Assembly: GCA_003667865.1 (NCBI GenBank)
Contig: CP033051.1
Span: forward strand, 2,630,501 to 2,694,500
DNA length: 64,000 nucleotides
Reading direction: 5' to 3'
Source: Rossellomorea marisflavi
Lineage (GTDB): Bacteria > Bacillota > Bacilli > Bacillales > Bacillaceae_B
This document shows, in pieces, positions 54,967-64,000 of the stretch. The notes under the pieces were generated by a model. The model had not been told where the DNA came from and ran no database searches. It saw nothing but the letters and a program-made list of their open reading frames with translations. Made by a program: the position numbers and the translations under genes. The first letter of the stretch is position 1, and every line of letters begins with the position of its first letter.

Positions 54967-56646
54967 ATGAAGAAAAAATTCTCATTCCTACTAGTTCTTC
55001 TTCTAGCGCTATCTACTTTCTTAGCTGCTTGTGGCGGCGGAAGCGATAACGCTAACTCAGATGGAGATTCTAGTAACAACGACAATAACGAGGGTACAGA
55101 AGAACAAACAGAAGAGCCGGCAAGAGCACAGGTTCTTAACTTGCTTGAAACTTCAGAGATCCCTTCAATGGATTCTACTCTAGCAACTGACTCTGTATCA
55201 TTTAACGTTATGAATAACGTTTTCGAAGGTCTTTACCGTTTAGGTGAAAATGACGAAGCAGTTCTTGGAATGGCGGCTGAAGAGCCAACTGTTTCTGAAG
55301 ATGGTAAAACTTATACATTCAAAATCCGTGACGCACAATGGTCAAACGGTACAGCTGTAACTGCAAACGATTTCGAATATGCATGGAAAAAAGCTCTTAA
55401 CCCAGAAACTGGTGCTGAATATGCTTATATCATGTACGATATCAAAAATGCAGCAAAAGTTAATGCTGGTGAATTACCAGTTGACGAGTTAGGTGTTAAA
55501 GCACTTGACGAGAAAACTCTAGAAGTACAATTAGAAACTCAAGTTCCTTACTTTAATGCACTTTTATCTTTCGCTACTTTCTATCCGCAAAATGAAGCAT
55601 ACATCACTGAACAAGGTGATCAGTATGGTTTAGAAGCGAATACAACGATCTATAATGGTCCATTCACATTAGCTGATTGGAAACATGAGCAAAGCTTCCA
55701 GCTTAAGAAAAACGAAAGCTACTGGGATGCTGCAACTGTAAAGCTTGAAGAAATCAACTTCAATATTGTTAAAGATACAGCTACTGCTGTAAACCTATAT
55801 GAAACTGAAAAAGCTGATATCACTGGTTTATCTGCTGAATTCGTTGACAAATATAAGTCTGACGAAAACTTCAAAACACTTGCTGATACTGCAGTATACT
55901 TCTTACGTTTAAACCAAAAGAACGAAGTACTTGCTAACGTAAATGCACGTAAAGCAATCGATGCAGCTTATGACAAGCAAGGTATGGTTGATGTATTAAT
56001 GAACAATGGTTCTACACCAGCTTACTTCTTAGTACCAGATAACTTCGTAACAGGTCCAGACGGTAACGATTACCGTGATACAAATGGAACATTCGGTTCA
56101 TTTGATCCTGCTGCTGCTGGCGAATTCTGGGCAAAAGCTAAAGAAGAACTTGGAAAAGACACATTTGAGTTAGAGCTATTAAACTATGATTCTGAAAGCT
56201 CTCGTAAAATCGGTGAGTTCTTAAAAGAACAGTTAGAAACAAATCTACCAGGTTTAACTGTAACAATTTCTCAACAACCATTCGCTCAAAAACTTGACCT
56301 AGAATCTGCTGGAGATTATGACTTCTCATTCGCAGGTTGGGGTCCAGATTATCCAGATCCAATGACATTCGTTGATATGTTCGTAACTGATGGTGCTCAC
56401 AACCAAATGGCATATTCTAACCCTGAGTATGACAAACTAGTAGAGCAAGCTAAAGGTGAACTTTTAGGCGATCTACAAGCTCGTTGGGATGCATTATTAG
56501 AAGCAGAGAAAATCCTATTTGAAGATCAAGCGATCAGCCCAATGTACCAACGTGGTTCTTCGTACCTAGAGCGTCCATACGTGAAAAATGTATTACGTCA
56601 CTCATTCGGTGCTGATAACAGCTACAAATGGGCTTCCATTGAGTAA
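54967..56646 (+). CDS. oppA: Oligopeptide-binding lipoprotein OppA
   Basis: A protein of 559 residues: lipoprotein signal (FLAACGGG, Cys22), an Asp/Asn/Glu-rich linker (25-50), then the family 5 solute-binding fold (TYTFKIRDAQWSNGTAVTAN; EAEKILFEDQAISPMYQRG). It captures oligopeptides, including signalling peptides, at the cell surface. The ATG follows CAAGGAGG. Codon choice is strongly biased to favoured codons, consistent with one of the most abundant proteins in the cell. Confidence 0.94.
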   Translation: MKKKFSFLLVLLLALSTFLAACGGGSDNANSDGDSSNNDNNEGTEEQTEEPARAQVLNLLETSEIPSMDSTLATDSVSFNVMNNVFEGLYRLGENDEAVLGMAAEEPTVSEDGKTYTFKIRDAQWSNGTAVTANDFEYAWKKALNPETGAEYAYIMYDIKNAAKVNAGELPVDELGVKALDEKTLEVQLETQVPYFNALLSFATFYPQNEAYITEQGDQYGLEANTTIYNGPFTLADWKHEQSFQLKKNESYWDAATVKLEEINFNIVKDTATAVNLYETEKADITGLSAEFVDKYKSDENFKTLADTAVYFLRLNQKNEVLANVNARKAIDAAYDKQGMVDVLMNNGSTPAYFLVPDNFVTGPDGNDYRDTNGTFGSFDPAAAGEFWAKAKEELGKDTFELELLNYDSESSRKIGEFLKEQLETNLPGLTVTISQQPFAQKLDLESAGDYDFSFAGWGPDYPDPMTFVDMFVTDGAHNQMAYSNPEYDKLVEQAKGELLGDLQARWDALLEAEKILFEDQAISPMYQRGSSYLERPYVKNVLRHSFGADNSYKWASIE

Positions 56647-56679
56647 TTTATAATAGTACTGCTCAATGAAACAACCTTA

Positions 56680-56717
56680 AAAAGGAGAGTGTATGCATTG
56701 GCATACACTCTCCTTTT
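56680..56717 (+). terminator. Hairpin terminator between oppA and oppB
   Basis: A perfect 17-bp stem AAAAGGAGAGTGTATGC/GCATACACTCTCCTTTT. It should end most oppA transcripts or stabilise them, lowering oppBCDF. Confidence 0.8.
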
Positions 56718-56819
56718 CCACTGATTTTCGGAATTTTCAATAAAATTATGAAAAGAGAGAAAATTCCAAATGAATTCGTTTACATTTTTTGAAAAGAATT
56801 TGGTAAAATCAAAAATTTA

Positions 56820-56847
56820 TTGAAAATTTGTCGAAAATCTATATAAT
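56820..56847 (+). promoter_or_regulatory. Possible second promoter, before oppB
   Basis: TTGAAA, 16 bases, TATAAT, 46 bases before the oppB start. It would give oppBCDF its own transcription behind the oppA terminator. Confidence 0.5.
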
Positions 56848-56892
56848 TAGGTAATGTAGCTAAAAAAATATAAAGAAAAGGGGGGCTAAAGA

Positions 56893-57822
56893 ATGATCAA
56901 ATATACAATTCAACGTATCGTTTATATGATCATCACTTTGCTTATCATTGCAACTGCGACTTTCTTTCTAATGAAGCTCCTACCAGGATCTCCACTTCAG
57001 AACGCAGAAAAACTAACTCCTGAACAAGAACAGATTATCCTAGAAAAATATGGTCTAAACGATCCTCTACCTGTTCAATATATAACGTATATTGGTAATT
57101 TAGTTCAAGGGGATTTAGGGTTATCATTCCAATATGATAATAGACCTGTAACACAACTGATTGGTGATCGAATTGGGCCATCGGCTCTACTTGGTTTTCA
57201 AGCTATTCTTTTTGGTTCTATTATTGGAATAGCCCTTGGTATAATTGCAGCATTAAGACATAATACATGGGTCGATTATGGCTCGACATTAATAGCTGTA
57301 CTAGGGATTTCCATTCCATCATTCGTTTTTGCTGGATTACTACAATATTATGTAGGAGTAGAATTACAATGGTTACCTGTTGCACTTTGGGGGGAGTATA
57401 AACATACCATTCTTCCATCTTTATCACTTGCTGTAGGTGTTATTGCGACTATGGCTCGTTTTATGCGTACTGAAATGCTAGAAGTACTTGGTTCTGATTA
57501 TATTCTTTTAGCTAAAGCTAAAGGGATTTCGAAAACAGGAACAGTATTCAAGCATGCTGTACGTAATGCTGCTATTCCTATTATTACAATTCTTGGTCCA
57601 ATGGTAGTAAACATAATGACTGGTTCACTAGTAATTGAGAAGATATTCGCTGTTCCTGGTTTGGGAGAGCAGTTTGTTCGTTCTATTGATACAAGTGATT
57701 ACACAGTAATTATGGGTACTACACTATTCTTTAGTGCTTTATTTATATTTGTAATCTTTATTGTTGATATTCTTTACGGCGTAATTGATCCACGTATACG
57801 TCTGGCTGGAGGGAAGAAATAA
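56893..57822 (+). CDS. oppB: Oligopeptide ABC permease OppB
   Basis: A protein of 309 residues with six membrane helices: first helix at 9-28, the DPP/OPP permease N-terminal LPGSPLQNAEKLTPEQE block, and the EAA loop around LGSDYILLAKAKGISKTG. It pairs with OppC. ATG follows AAAAGGGGGG. It overlaps oppC by one base (TAATG). Confidence 0.94.
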   Translation: MIKYTIQRIVYMIITLLIIATATFFLMKLLPGSPLQNAEKLTPEQEQIILEKYGLNDPLPVQYITYIGNLVQGDLGLSFQYDNRPVTQLIGDRIGPSALLGFQAILFGSIIGIALGIIAALRHNTWVDYGSTLIAVLGISIPSFVFAGLLQYYVGVELQWLPVALWGEYKHTILPSLSLAVGVIATMARFMRTEMLEVLGSDYILLAKAKGISKTGTVFKHAVRNAAIPIITILGPMVVNIMTGSLVIEKIFAVPGLGEQFVRSIDTSDYTVIMGTTLFFSALFIFVIFIVDILYGVIDPRIRLAGGKK

Positions 57823-58853
57823 TGGCAAACTATACAAAAAGAGAACTTGAGCAGCTTAATTCTGATAACTTCCAGCCCCAGAAAGCTAGTGAGTCTGCTG
57901 CTGAAAAAATTGAAAAACCAAGTCTAAGCTTTTGGCAGGATGCTTGGATTCGCTTAGCTAAAAACAAAGGGGCAATTGTTGGATTAGTGATTATCATTCT
58001 TCTAACAATCATGTCTTTAATTGGTCCATCAATGAACAAATATACCTACAAAGAACAAAATATCCGACATGCTAAATTACCTCCAAAAATTGAGGCGCTT
58101 TCAGGTGTTGAATGGTTACCGTTTACTGGGAAAGATAGAGACGGCTTTGACATGTATGAGGCGCGTGGTATTGAAGGAGAACAATATTGGTTCGGTACAG
58201 ATGACTTAGGACGTGACCTATGGACACGTACTTGGCAAGGTACTAAAATTTCACTTTATATTGGTGTACTTGCTGCTGTAATTGACTTTTTAATTGGTAT
58301 TGCATACGGAGGAATCTCTGGTTTCTACGGTGGAAGAGTCGATGACTTCATGCAACGTATTATTGAAATTTTAGTAGGAATTCCAAACTTAATTGTCGTG
58401 ATTATCTTTATTCTTATTTTTGAGCCTGGTATTTTCACCATAACTCTCGCGATGGTTATAACCGGTTGGGTAACAATGGCACGTATTGTTCGTGGACAGA
58501 TTCTTGGACTAAAATCACGTGAATTCGTTTTAGCTTCTAAAACCCTTGGGGCGACAAACAACAGATTGATTTTTAAACATTTATTACCTAATGTAATGGG
58601 TCCTGTTATTATTACAACAATGTTTACAGTTCCAGGTGCTATATATACAGAAGCATTCTTAAGCTTTATCGGTTTAGGAATTCGTCCACCACAAGCATCA
58701 TTAGGTTCATTGGTGAATGATGGATACAAGTCTATTCAAACGTATCCTCATATGATGTTAATTCCATCAGTTGTTATTTCTTTACTAATCTTAAGCTTTA
58801 ACTTAATGGCTGACGGATTACGTGATGCATTAGATCCTAAAATGCGTAAATAA
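57822..58853 (+). CDS. oppC: Oligopeptide ABC permease OppC
   Basis: A protein of 343 residues with a cytoplasmic head (1-40), a first helix (about 48-67), an external loop with HAKLPPKIEALSGVEWLPFT, and five more helices. The EAA loop is SREFVLASKTLGATNNRLIF. It completes the peptide channel with OppB. It overlaps its neighbours on both sides. Confidence 0.94.
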   Translation: MANYTKRELEQLNSDNFQPQKASESAAEKIEKPSLSFWQDAWIRLAKNKGAIVGLVIIILLTIMSLIGPSMNKYTYKEQNIRHAKLPPKIEALSGVEWLPFTGKDRDGFDMYEARGIEGEQYWFGTDDLGRDLWTRTWQGTKISLYIGVLAAVIDFLIGIAYGGISGFYGGRVDDFMQRIIEILVGIPNLIVVIIFILIFEPGIFTITLAMVITGWVTMARIVRGQILGLKSREFVLASKTLGATNNRLIFKHLLPNVMGPVIITTMFTVPGAIYTEAFLSFIGLGIRPPQASLGSLVNDGYKSIQTYPHMMLIPSVVISLLILSFNLMADGLRDALDPKMRK

Positions 58854-58870
58854 TGGAAGGGGGAGTAATG

Positions 58871-59944
58871 ATGTCTAACAAAATATTAGAAGTTAAAGAC
58901 CTACAAGTCTCCTTCATAACGCATGGGGGAGAAGTTCAGGCTGTTCGAGGTGTCGATTTTCATTTAGATAAAGGGGAAACGTTAGCAATTGTTGGAGAAT
59001 CAGGTTCAGGAAAGTCTGTAACAACAAAAGCAGTTATGCGCTTAATTCCAGATCCACCTGGATTTATAAAAAATGGTGAAATGCTTTTCGAAGGCAAAGA
59101 TCTAGCAAAGATATCTGAGAAAGAAATGCAAAAGATTCGCGGAAAAGATATTTCTATGATTTTCCAAGATCCGATGACGTCATTGAATCCTACAATGACT
59201 ATTGGAAACCAAATTATGGAGCCATTAATTAAGCACCAAAATATGAGTAAAGCAGATGCGAAAAAACGAGCGATTGAATTGTTAAAGCTTGTAGGGCTTC
59301 CAAGTCCAGAAACCCGCTTTAAACAATATCCTCACCAATTCTCAGGTGGACAACGTCAACGTGTGGTAATAGCGATTGCATTGGCTTGTAATCCGAAAAT
59401 TTTAATTGCTGATGAACCGACGACAGCTCTTGACGTTACCATTCAAGCTCAAATCCTTGAATTGATGAAGGATTTACAAAATAAAATTGAAACATCTATT
59501 ATCTTTATTACTCATGACTTAGGTGTTGTAGCGAATGTTGCAGATCGTGTTGCAGTAATGTATGGCGGTCAAATTGTGGAAACAGGTACAGTAGATGAAA
59601 TTTTCTATGATCCTCGTCATCCATATACTTGGGGGCTACTAGGTTCAATGCCTTCACTTGAAGCAACGAATGAATCAAAATTAGTTGCAATTCCTGGTAC
59701 ACCACCAGATTTACTGAATCCTCCTAAAGGGGATGCATTTGCACTTCGTAGTGAATATGCAATGAAAATTGACTTTGAACAAGAACCACCAACTTACAAA
59801 GTATCAGATACACACTTTGTTAGATCTTGGTTGCTTCACCCTAATGCACCTAAAGTTGAGCCACCAGAAATAGTGAAGCTTCGTCAAAGAAAAATGCCTT
59901 CAAACTATGAGGAGCCAGTTTTAGTTGAGGAGGTTCGTGTCTAA
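58871..59944 (+). CDS. oppD: Oligopeptide ABC ATPase OppD
   Basis: An ATPase of 357 residues: Walker A GESGSGKS near residue 44, signature FSGGQRQRV, Walker B LIADEPTTALDV, and the OPP C-terminal extension (GTPPDLLNPPKGDAFALRS). The start is placed at ATG 58871, five bases from GGAAGGGGGAG; ATGs at 58868 and 58853 are in frame, the latter overlapping the oppC stop. The chosen length agrees with B. subtilis OppD. Confidence 0.93.
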   Translation: MSNKILEVKDLQVSFITHGGEVQAVRGVDFHLDKGETLAIVGESGSGKSVTTKAVMRLIPDPPGFIKNGEMLFEGKDLAKISEKEMQKIRGKDISMIFQDPMTSLNPTMTIGNQIMEPLIKHQNMSKADAKKRAIELLKLVGLPSPETRFKQYPHQFSGGQRQRVVIAIALACNPKILIADEPTTALDVTIQAQILELMKDLQNKIETSIIFITHDLGVVANVADRVAVMYGGQIVETGTVDEIFYDPRHPYTWGLLGSMPSLEATNESKLVAIPGTPPDLLNPPKGDAFALRSEYAMKIDFEQEPPTYKVSDTHFVRSWLLHPNAPKVEPPEIVKLRQRKMPSNYEEPVLVEEVRV

Positions 59945-60879
59945 TGGCAGAAAAGTTACTTGAAATTAAAAACTTAAAGCAACATTTTAATCCTGGTAAA
60001 CCAAATATGGTTAAAGCAGTAGACGGGATTACATTTGATATTTATAAAGGTGAAACACTAGGTCTTGTAGGAGAATCAGGTTGTGGTAAATCTACAACAG
60101 GTAGAACGATCATCCGCCTTTACGATGCAACAGACGGTCAAGTTCTATATAACGGTGAGGATGTTCACGGGCGTAAGTCAAGATCAGAGTTAAAGAAATT
60201 TAACAGAAAAATGCAAATGATTTTCCAAGATCCATATGCATCGTTAAATCCTCGTCTTAAAGTTGAGGATATCATTGCAGAAGGTCTGGATATTCATGGT
60301 TTAGCTTCAAGTAAACAAGAGAGAACGAACAAGGTTCATGAACTACTCGAAACAGTTGGATTAAATAAAGATCATGCGGGACGTTATCCTCATGAATTCT
60401 CTGGTGGTCAGCGACAACGTATCGGTATTGCTCGTGCATTAGCAGTAGATCCAGAATTCATCATTGCCGATGAGCCGATTTCAGCTCTTGATGTTTCTAT
60501 CCAAGCACAGGTCGTAAACCTTATGAAAGAATTACAAAAAGAAAAAGGTTTAACGTACTTATTTATTGCGCATGACCTTTCGATGGTTAAATACATCAGT
60601 GATCGTATTGGTGTAATGTATTTTGGTAAACTAGTAGAGTTAGCTCCAAGTGATGCGCTGTATAAGAATCCATTACATCCTTATACACAATCATTACTTT
60701 CTGCAATTCCTCTTCCAGACCCAGACTATGAGCGCACAAGAAGAAGAAAAGAATATAATCCATCTGTACACAACTATACAGATGATGACAATGTTGAAAT
60801 GCGTGAAGTTGCTCCAGGACACTTTGTATACTGTTCTGAAAAAGAGTTTCAACAGTATAAGTCTCAATATAAGCAATAA
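59944..60879 (+). CDS. oppF: Oligopeptide ABC ATPase OppF
   Basis: The second ATPase, 311 residues: Walker A GESGCGKST, signature FSGGQRQRI, Walker B IIADEPISALDV and the C-terminal HPYTQSLLSAIP motif. In B. subtilis laboratory strain 168 oppF is intact too; nothing here suggests decay. It overlaps oppD by one base, so oppBCDF is a coupled unit. Confidence 0.93.
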   Translation: MAEKLLEIKNLKQHFNPGKPNMVKAVDGITFDIYKGETLGLVGESGCGKSTTGRTIIRLYDATDGQVLYNGEDVHGRKSRSELKKFNRKMQMIFQDPYASLNPRLKVEDIIAEGLDIHGLASSKQERTNKVHELLETVGLNKDHAGRYPHEFSGGQRQRIGIARALAVDPEFIIADEPISALDVSIQAQVVNLMKELQKEKGLTYLFIAHDLSMVKYISDRIGVMYFGKLVELAPSDALYKNPLHPYTQSLLSAIPLPDPDYERTRRRKEYNPSVHNYTDDDNVEMREVAPGHFVYCSEKEFQQYKSQYKQ

Positions 60880-60884
60880 ATCTT

Positions 60885-60921
60885 AAAAAAGACTAATCCG
60901 GATATTGGATTAGTCTTTTTT
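60885..60921 (+). terminator. Terminator of the opp operon
   Basis: AAAAAAGACTAATCC/GGATTAGTCTTTTTT, a near-perfect 15-bp stem with a short loop. Confidence 0.9.
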
Positions 60922-61165
60922 CTTATCTATACAGATATTTATTGACGTATATGGGATGATAAATGGTAAGGACATATATATTCTTCTCCGAAAAAATCGT
61001 CTTTTTTAAAAAACAAGTTCATAAAGATAATAAAGAAGTAAGGGATGATGTCTCGCAGGTTTTCGACATCATCAGCGAAATTTCTCATTTCTTTCATCAA
61101 ATTTCCTTGGTACAATATGATTATAAACAGAGACGAGAAAATGAATCATAGAGGAGAGATTGAAC

Positions 61166-62365
61166 TTGAAGGGATTAAAAAAAGTCGCGATAAGCTTAGC
61201 TGTTATGTGTAGCATTTTACCTGCTGCAATTTCAGCAGAAGACGATATTTCAACAGAATGGCAAAAGCATGAACTAAGAGAGATGGGTATGAACACGATT
61301 GCGTTACCTGACAAGGTAGCAAGGTTTGTATTTGATTCAGGACTTACTTTTGAATATCCTGATGCGATTCGAGGTATCTATGTTACTGGTCACTCTGCAG
61401 GAGGAGAGCGTTTTAACAAGCTTACTTCCTTATTGGAAAATACGGATTTAAATGCGATGGTTATTGATGTAAAAGACGATTGGGGAAATGTTACGTATGT
61501 TCCTGAAGAGGGATCTCCATATAAGGATATTGGCCGTCCTTATATTAAAGATCCGAAAGCATTACTAAAGACTATGGAGGAAAAACAAATATATCCGATT
61601 GCTCGTGTAGTTGTTTTTAAAGACTCTGTATTGTCTAACAATAAGCCAGAATGGTCCTTTAAAGAAGGAAACCAGGTATGGAAGAACGGAAGAAATGAAT
61701 CATTTGTTAACCCTTTTGTAAAAGAGGTTTGGGATTATAATGTAGGAATTGCTATTGAAGCTGCTAAAATGGGCTTTCAAGAGATTCAATTTGATTATGT
61801 GCGATTCCCTGAAGGCTTTGAGCGAAGAGACGATGAGCTTATATACTCCACAGGTGAATACAAAGATGATAATGTAGATAACGTTCAAAAACGTGTTCAA
61901 GCAGTTACTGATTTTGTTGCCTATGCAAAAGAACAATTGGAACCCTATGGTGTAAAAGTATCAGTTGATATCTTTGGTTACACTGCTACACTTCCTGAAG
62001 CACCAGGTATTGGACAGAATTTCTCGAAAATATCTGAGCATGTTGATGTGATCTCATCAATGATCTATCCAAGTCACTGGACGCCATACTTCGGTATTGC
62101 AAAGCCTGATTTAGAGCCTTATCGACTTATCGAAGAATATATTAAAGTTGAGAAAACAAAGCTTAATGAGCTTGATTCACCACCAATTTCTAGACCATGG
62201 CTTCAAGACTTCACTGCTTCATGGCTAGGAAGTGGCAATTACAAGGTTTACGGAAAAGCCGAAATTGAAGCACAAATTAAAGCATTAAATGATAATGGAG
62301 TGAATGAATTCTTACTTTGGGATGCAGGTAACTCTTATACTGAAGGAGTAGATTACACTCCATAA
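61166..62365 (+). CDS. Secreted glycosidase-like protein (DUF4015)
   Basis: A protein of 399 residues with a signal peptide (MKGLKKVAISLAVMCSILPA, cleavage near AISA) and a TIM-barrel domain of the DUF4015 putative glycoside hydrolase family. Blocks typical of it: RGIYVTGHSAGG, DLNAMVIDVKDDWG, FQEIQFDYVRFPEG and LLWDAGNSYTEG. The acids in QFDYVRFPEG and VSVDIFGY are candidate catalytic or binding residues; no activity is established. The start is TTG at 61166, nine bases from AGAGGAG; the TTG at 61160 is too close. It lies alone between terminators, between opp and yjbC, where B. subtilis has other genes. Confidence 0.8.
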   Translation: MKGLKKVAISLAVMCSILPAAISAEDDISTEWQKHELREMGMNTIALPDKVARFVFDSGLTFEYPDAIRGIYVTGHSAGGERFNKLTSLLENTDLNAMVIDVKDDWGNVTYVPEEGSPYKDIGRPYIKDPKALLKTMEEKQIYPIARVVVFKDSVLSNNKPEWSFKEGNQVWKNGRNESFVNPFVKEVWDYNVGIAIEAAKMGFQEIQFDYVRFPEGFERRDDELIYSTGEYKDDNVDNVQKRVQAVTDFVAYAKEQLEPYGVKVSVDIFGYTATLPEAPGIGQNFSKISEHVDVISSMIYPSHWTPYFGIAKPDLEPYRLIEEYIKVEKTKLNELDSPPISRPWLQDFTASWLGSGNYKVYGKAEIEAQIKALNDNGVNEFLLWDAGNSYTEGVDYTP

Positions 62366-62398
62366 AAGAAAGCTGACATTTTGTCAGCTTTCTTTTTT
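62364..62398 (+). terminator. Terminator of the DUF4015 gene
   Basis: AGAAAGCTGAC/GTCAGCTTTCT with a TTTT-containing loop and six T after the stem. The following gap to 62694 (about 300 bases) has no supported feature. Confidence 0.9.
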
Positions 62399-62694
62399 CT
62401 TACTTTAATGAGTATGATATCAACAATGTACACACATGATGCATCATTTAAAAGTAGTATATATAGAAGGTATAATCAATTTGTTTATCACTATTCCAAT
62501 ATTAGATGGAAAAATGTTTTACCAAGGAATAGATTGGGTATAGGAATTATGTATTAGTATGAGTATTTTATAAAGTCCACAAAACCCTCATTTATTAGAA
62601 TTCTATTTAACAGGTTTATCCAAGACATAATCAATCCATATTACGTTAAAAATAACTGAAAGGACATCAGAAAAAACAGATAAGGAGTAGATCG

Positions 62695-63267
62695 ATGCAT
62701 TGGTATGAAAAGCTAAACAAGTATTTTCCAATCGAAGAAATGAAATCAAAGGAACATATGGAAACGTTATTAAAAGAAAGAGGAGACATTTATCATAAGG
62801 ATGAAGGTCAATATCATGTGTTAATGTATGCAGAATTAGATAAGTTTATCTTTATTGATTATTTATTTGTTTCTAAGGAATCAAGAGGACAAGGGCTAGG
62901 TCATAAGGTAATTGAAAAATTAAAACAAAAAGATAAACCGATTATTCTAGAAGTAGAACCAGTTGATTATGAGGATTCAGATACAGAGAAAAGACTTCGT
63001 TTCTATAAACGTGAAGGCTTTGAACATGCAGCAAAGATTGGTTACGAGAGGCGCTCACTTGCAACAAATGAAGTAAATAAGATGGAAATTCTATATTGGG
63101 CTCCTCACAATGAATCAGAAGAAATAATATTTGAAGCAATGAAAAAAACCTATGAAGTCATTCATACTTTTAAGGATGAGGAATTTTATGGTCAATCCTA
63201 TCAACCTGTAGAAGAAGTTCTACAAATTCAAGAAAAACAAGAGAAGGACATGTTAAAGGATATATAA
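62695..63267 (+). CDS. yjbC: GNAT acetyltransferase YjbC
   Basis: A protein of 190 residues. A GNAT acetyl-CoA-binding signature, SKESRGQGLGHKVIEKLK, lies at about 61-78. B. subtilis yjbC is in the same place and shares stress-induced transcription with spx. Substrate unknown. The ATG follows ATAAGGAG. Confidence 0.87.
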   Translation: MHWYEKLNKYFPIEEMKSKEHMETLLKERGDIYHKDEGQYHVLMYAELDKFIFIDYLFVSKESRGQGLGHKVIEKLKQKDKPIILEVEPVDYEDSDTEKRLRFYKREGFEHAAKIGYERRSLATNEVNKMEILYWAPHNESEEIIFEAMKKTYEVIHTFKDEEFYGQSYQPVEEVLQIQEKQEKDMLKDI

Positions 63268-63273
63268 AACGGG

Positions 63274-63301
63274 AAGAACCTTATTCCCAATAAGGTTCTT
63301 C
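63274..63301 (+). terminator. Hairpin between yjbC and spx
   Basis: AGAACCTTATT/AATAAGGTTCT with a 3-base loop; the tail (TCTAATT) is poor in T, so readthrough into spx is plausible, as in the yjbC-spx operon of B. subtilis. The rest of the 320-base gap is AT-rich with a TATAAT at 63490 lacking a convincing -35. Confidence 0.6.
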
Positions 63302-63590
63302 TAATTGAAAATTTTATTTTGTTTTTAGGTTTATCTTTTAAGTGATTGGGTAGATAATATACAGATGAAAATTTAGTAAAGATAGTCATTATGTAAATGC
63401 AATAATTCACTGTATCTTTATATTCACAAGATGTTTATTTCAAATTTGACAATTTGTTTAAAACTATGTTCAACAAGCATTATTTCATGTATAATACATA
63501 ATAGATATTTCTTCTTTAAAGTTATTACAATTTAAAGTAATCAAATAATAATCCTATATTAAATATATTATGAGGGAGTGTGAATGGTTC

Positions 63591-63986
63591 GTGGTAACAT
63601 TATTCACTTCACCTAGTTGTACATCTTGTCGTAAGGCAAAGGCTTGGTTAGAAGAGCACGAAATTCCATATACAGAAAGAAATGTTTTTTCAGAACCATT
63701 AAGTATTGAAGAAATTAAAGAGATTCTTAGAATGACTGAAGATGGAACAGATGAGATCATTTCGACTCGTTCTAAAACATTCCAAAAACTTAATGTTGAA
63801 TTAGATACTCTACCATTACAAGACCTATTTGAGCTAATACAAAAAAATCCTGGACTTCTTAGACGTCCAATTATCCTAGATGAAAAAAGACTCCAGGTTG
63901 GTTATAATGAAGATGAAATACGACGCTTCTTACCAAGAAAAGTTCGTACTTTCCAACTTCTTGAAGCTCAAAAAATGGTGAACTAG
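63591..63986 (+). CDS. spx: Transcriptional regulator Spx
   Basis: A protein of 131 residues of the ArsC-like fold. The redox switch CTSC is Cys10/Cys13 and Gly52, needed for RNA polymerase alpha contact, is kept in MTEDGTDE. The C-terminal [16 protein letters not shown] is family-typical. It binds the alpha C-terminal domain and redirects transcription under disulfide stress. The start is GTG at 63591, which reproduces the usual MVTLxTSPSC N-terminus and length; the ATG at 63570 would add seven residues and overlaps the GAGGGAG signal. Spacing from that signal to the GTG is long (12 bases). Confidence 0.92.
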   Translation: MVTLFTSPSCTSCRKAKAWLEEHEIPYTERNVFSEPLSIEEIKEILRMTEDGTDEIISTRSKTFQKLNVELDTLPLQDLFELIQKNPGLLRRPIILDEKRLQVGYNEDEIRRFLPRKVRTFQLLEAQKMVN

Positions 63987-64000
63987 TATAAGCGTCCTTC

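Noticed and set aside
60963..61151. A 62-codon plus-strand frame between opp and the DUF4015 gene.
   Set aside because: There is no Shine-Dalgarno, the composition is odd (Phe/Lys-rich), and it lies in the leader of the next gene.
62408..62550. A frame of about 48 codons starting ATGAGTATGATATC before yjbC.
   Set aside because: No ribosome-binding site and no family resemblance.

Overview
The window is a low-GC chromosomal segment from a spore-forming member of the Bacillaceae. The evidence is a complete gerP spore-coat/germination operon, a sigma-K-like promoter, a trpS T-box, and a gene order that follows Bacillus subtilis from addA through yisB-gerP, yisK-yisL, yisN-asnO-yisP-yisQ, yitK-yitS-yitT-yitU-yitV-yitW, yjzC-yjzD-yjaU-yjaV-med-comZ, fabHA-fabF-yjaZ-yjbA-trpS-opp to yjbC-spx. 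It is not B. subtilis itself: it has clpB, lacks sbcDC next to addA, and carries extra islands. No rRNA, tRNA, prophage or CRISPR array was seen.

Layout. 1-4.6 kb: 3' part of addA, an IS91-like HUH/Y2 transposase abutting a 5'-truncated zinc-ribbon gene, and the HNH gene yisB. 4.6-6.7 kb: gerPABCDEF on the minus strand. 6.7-15.5 kb: a DUF418 membrane protein, yisK, yisL, a large FIST-PAS-GGDEF-EAL signalling protein, yisN and asnO. 15.6-19.6 kb: a three-gene carotenoid operon (two CrtN-type oxidoreductases and a CrtM/YisP-type synthase) where B. subtilis has only yisP. 19.8-30 kb: a MATE exporter, then a maltodextrin island with a cytoplasmic GH13 enzyme, an ABC importer, a membrane-anchored amylase and a LacI-type regulator, with two LacI-type operators in front of the importer. 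30-41 kb: redox and housekeeping genes, several very small Bacillus-specific genes, fnr and uppP. 41-52.5 kb: clpB under a CtsR-type operator, the com-associated genes med and comZ, fatty-acid initiation genes with a possible FapR box, yjaZ and yjbA. 52.5-64 kb: trpS with a complete T-box leader, oppABCDF, a secreted glycosidase-like protein, yjbC and spx.

How the genes work together. GerP proteins let germinants pass the coat. AsnO serves sporulating cells in B. subtilis. The crt operon should make a C30 carotenoid from farnesyl diphosphate. The amylase would cut starch outside the cell, MalEFG would import maltodextrins, and the GH13 enzyme would degrade them inside. Opp imports peptides and links to competence (med, comZ) and stress control (spx, clpB).

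The least explained signal is a dispersed imperfect palindrome in five intergenic spots, all in one orientation. Its stem arms covary between copies. Around the three best-preserved copies the neighbouring coding sequence is strongly enriched for A and C on the plus strand, whichever strand the gene is on, and the bias fades with distance. A second repeat type (four GGACAT-type half-sites) lies between yjzC and clpB.
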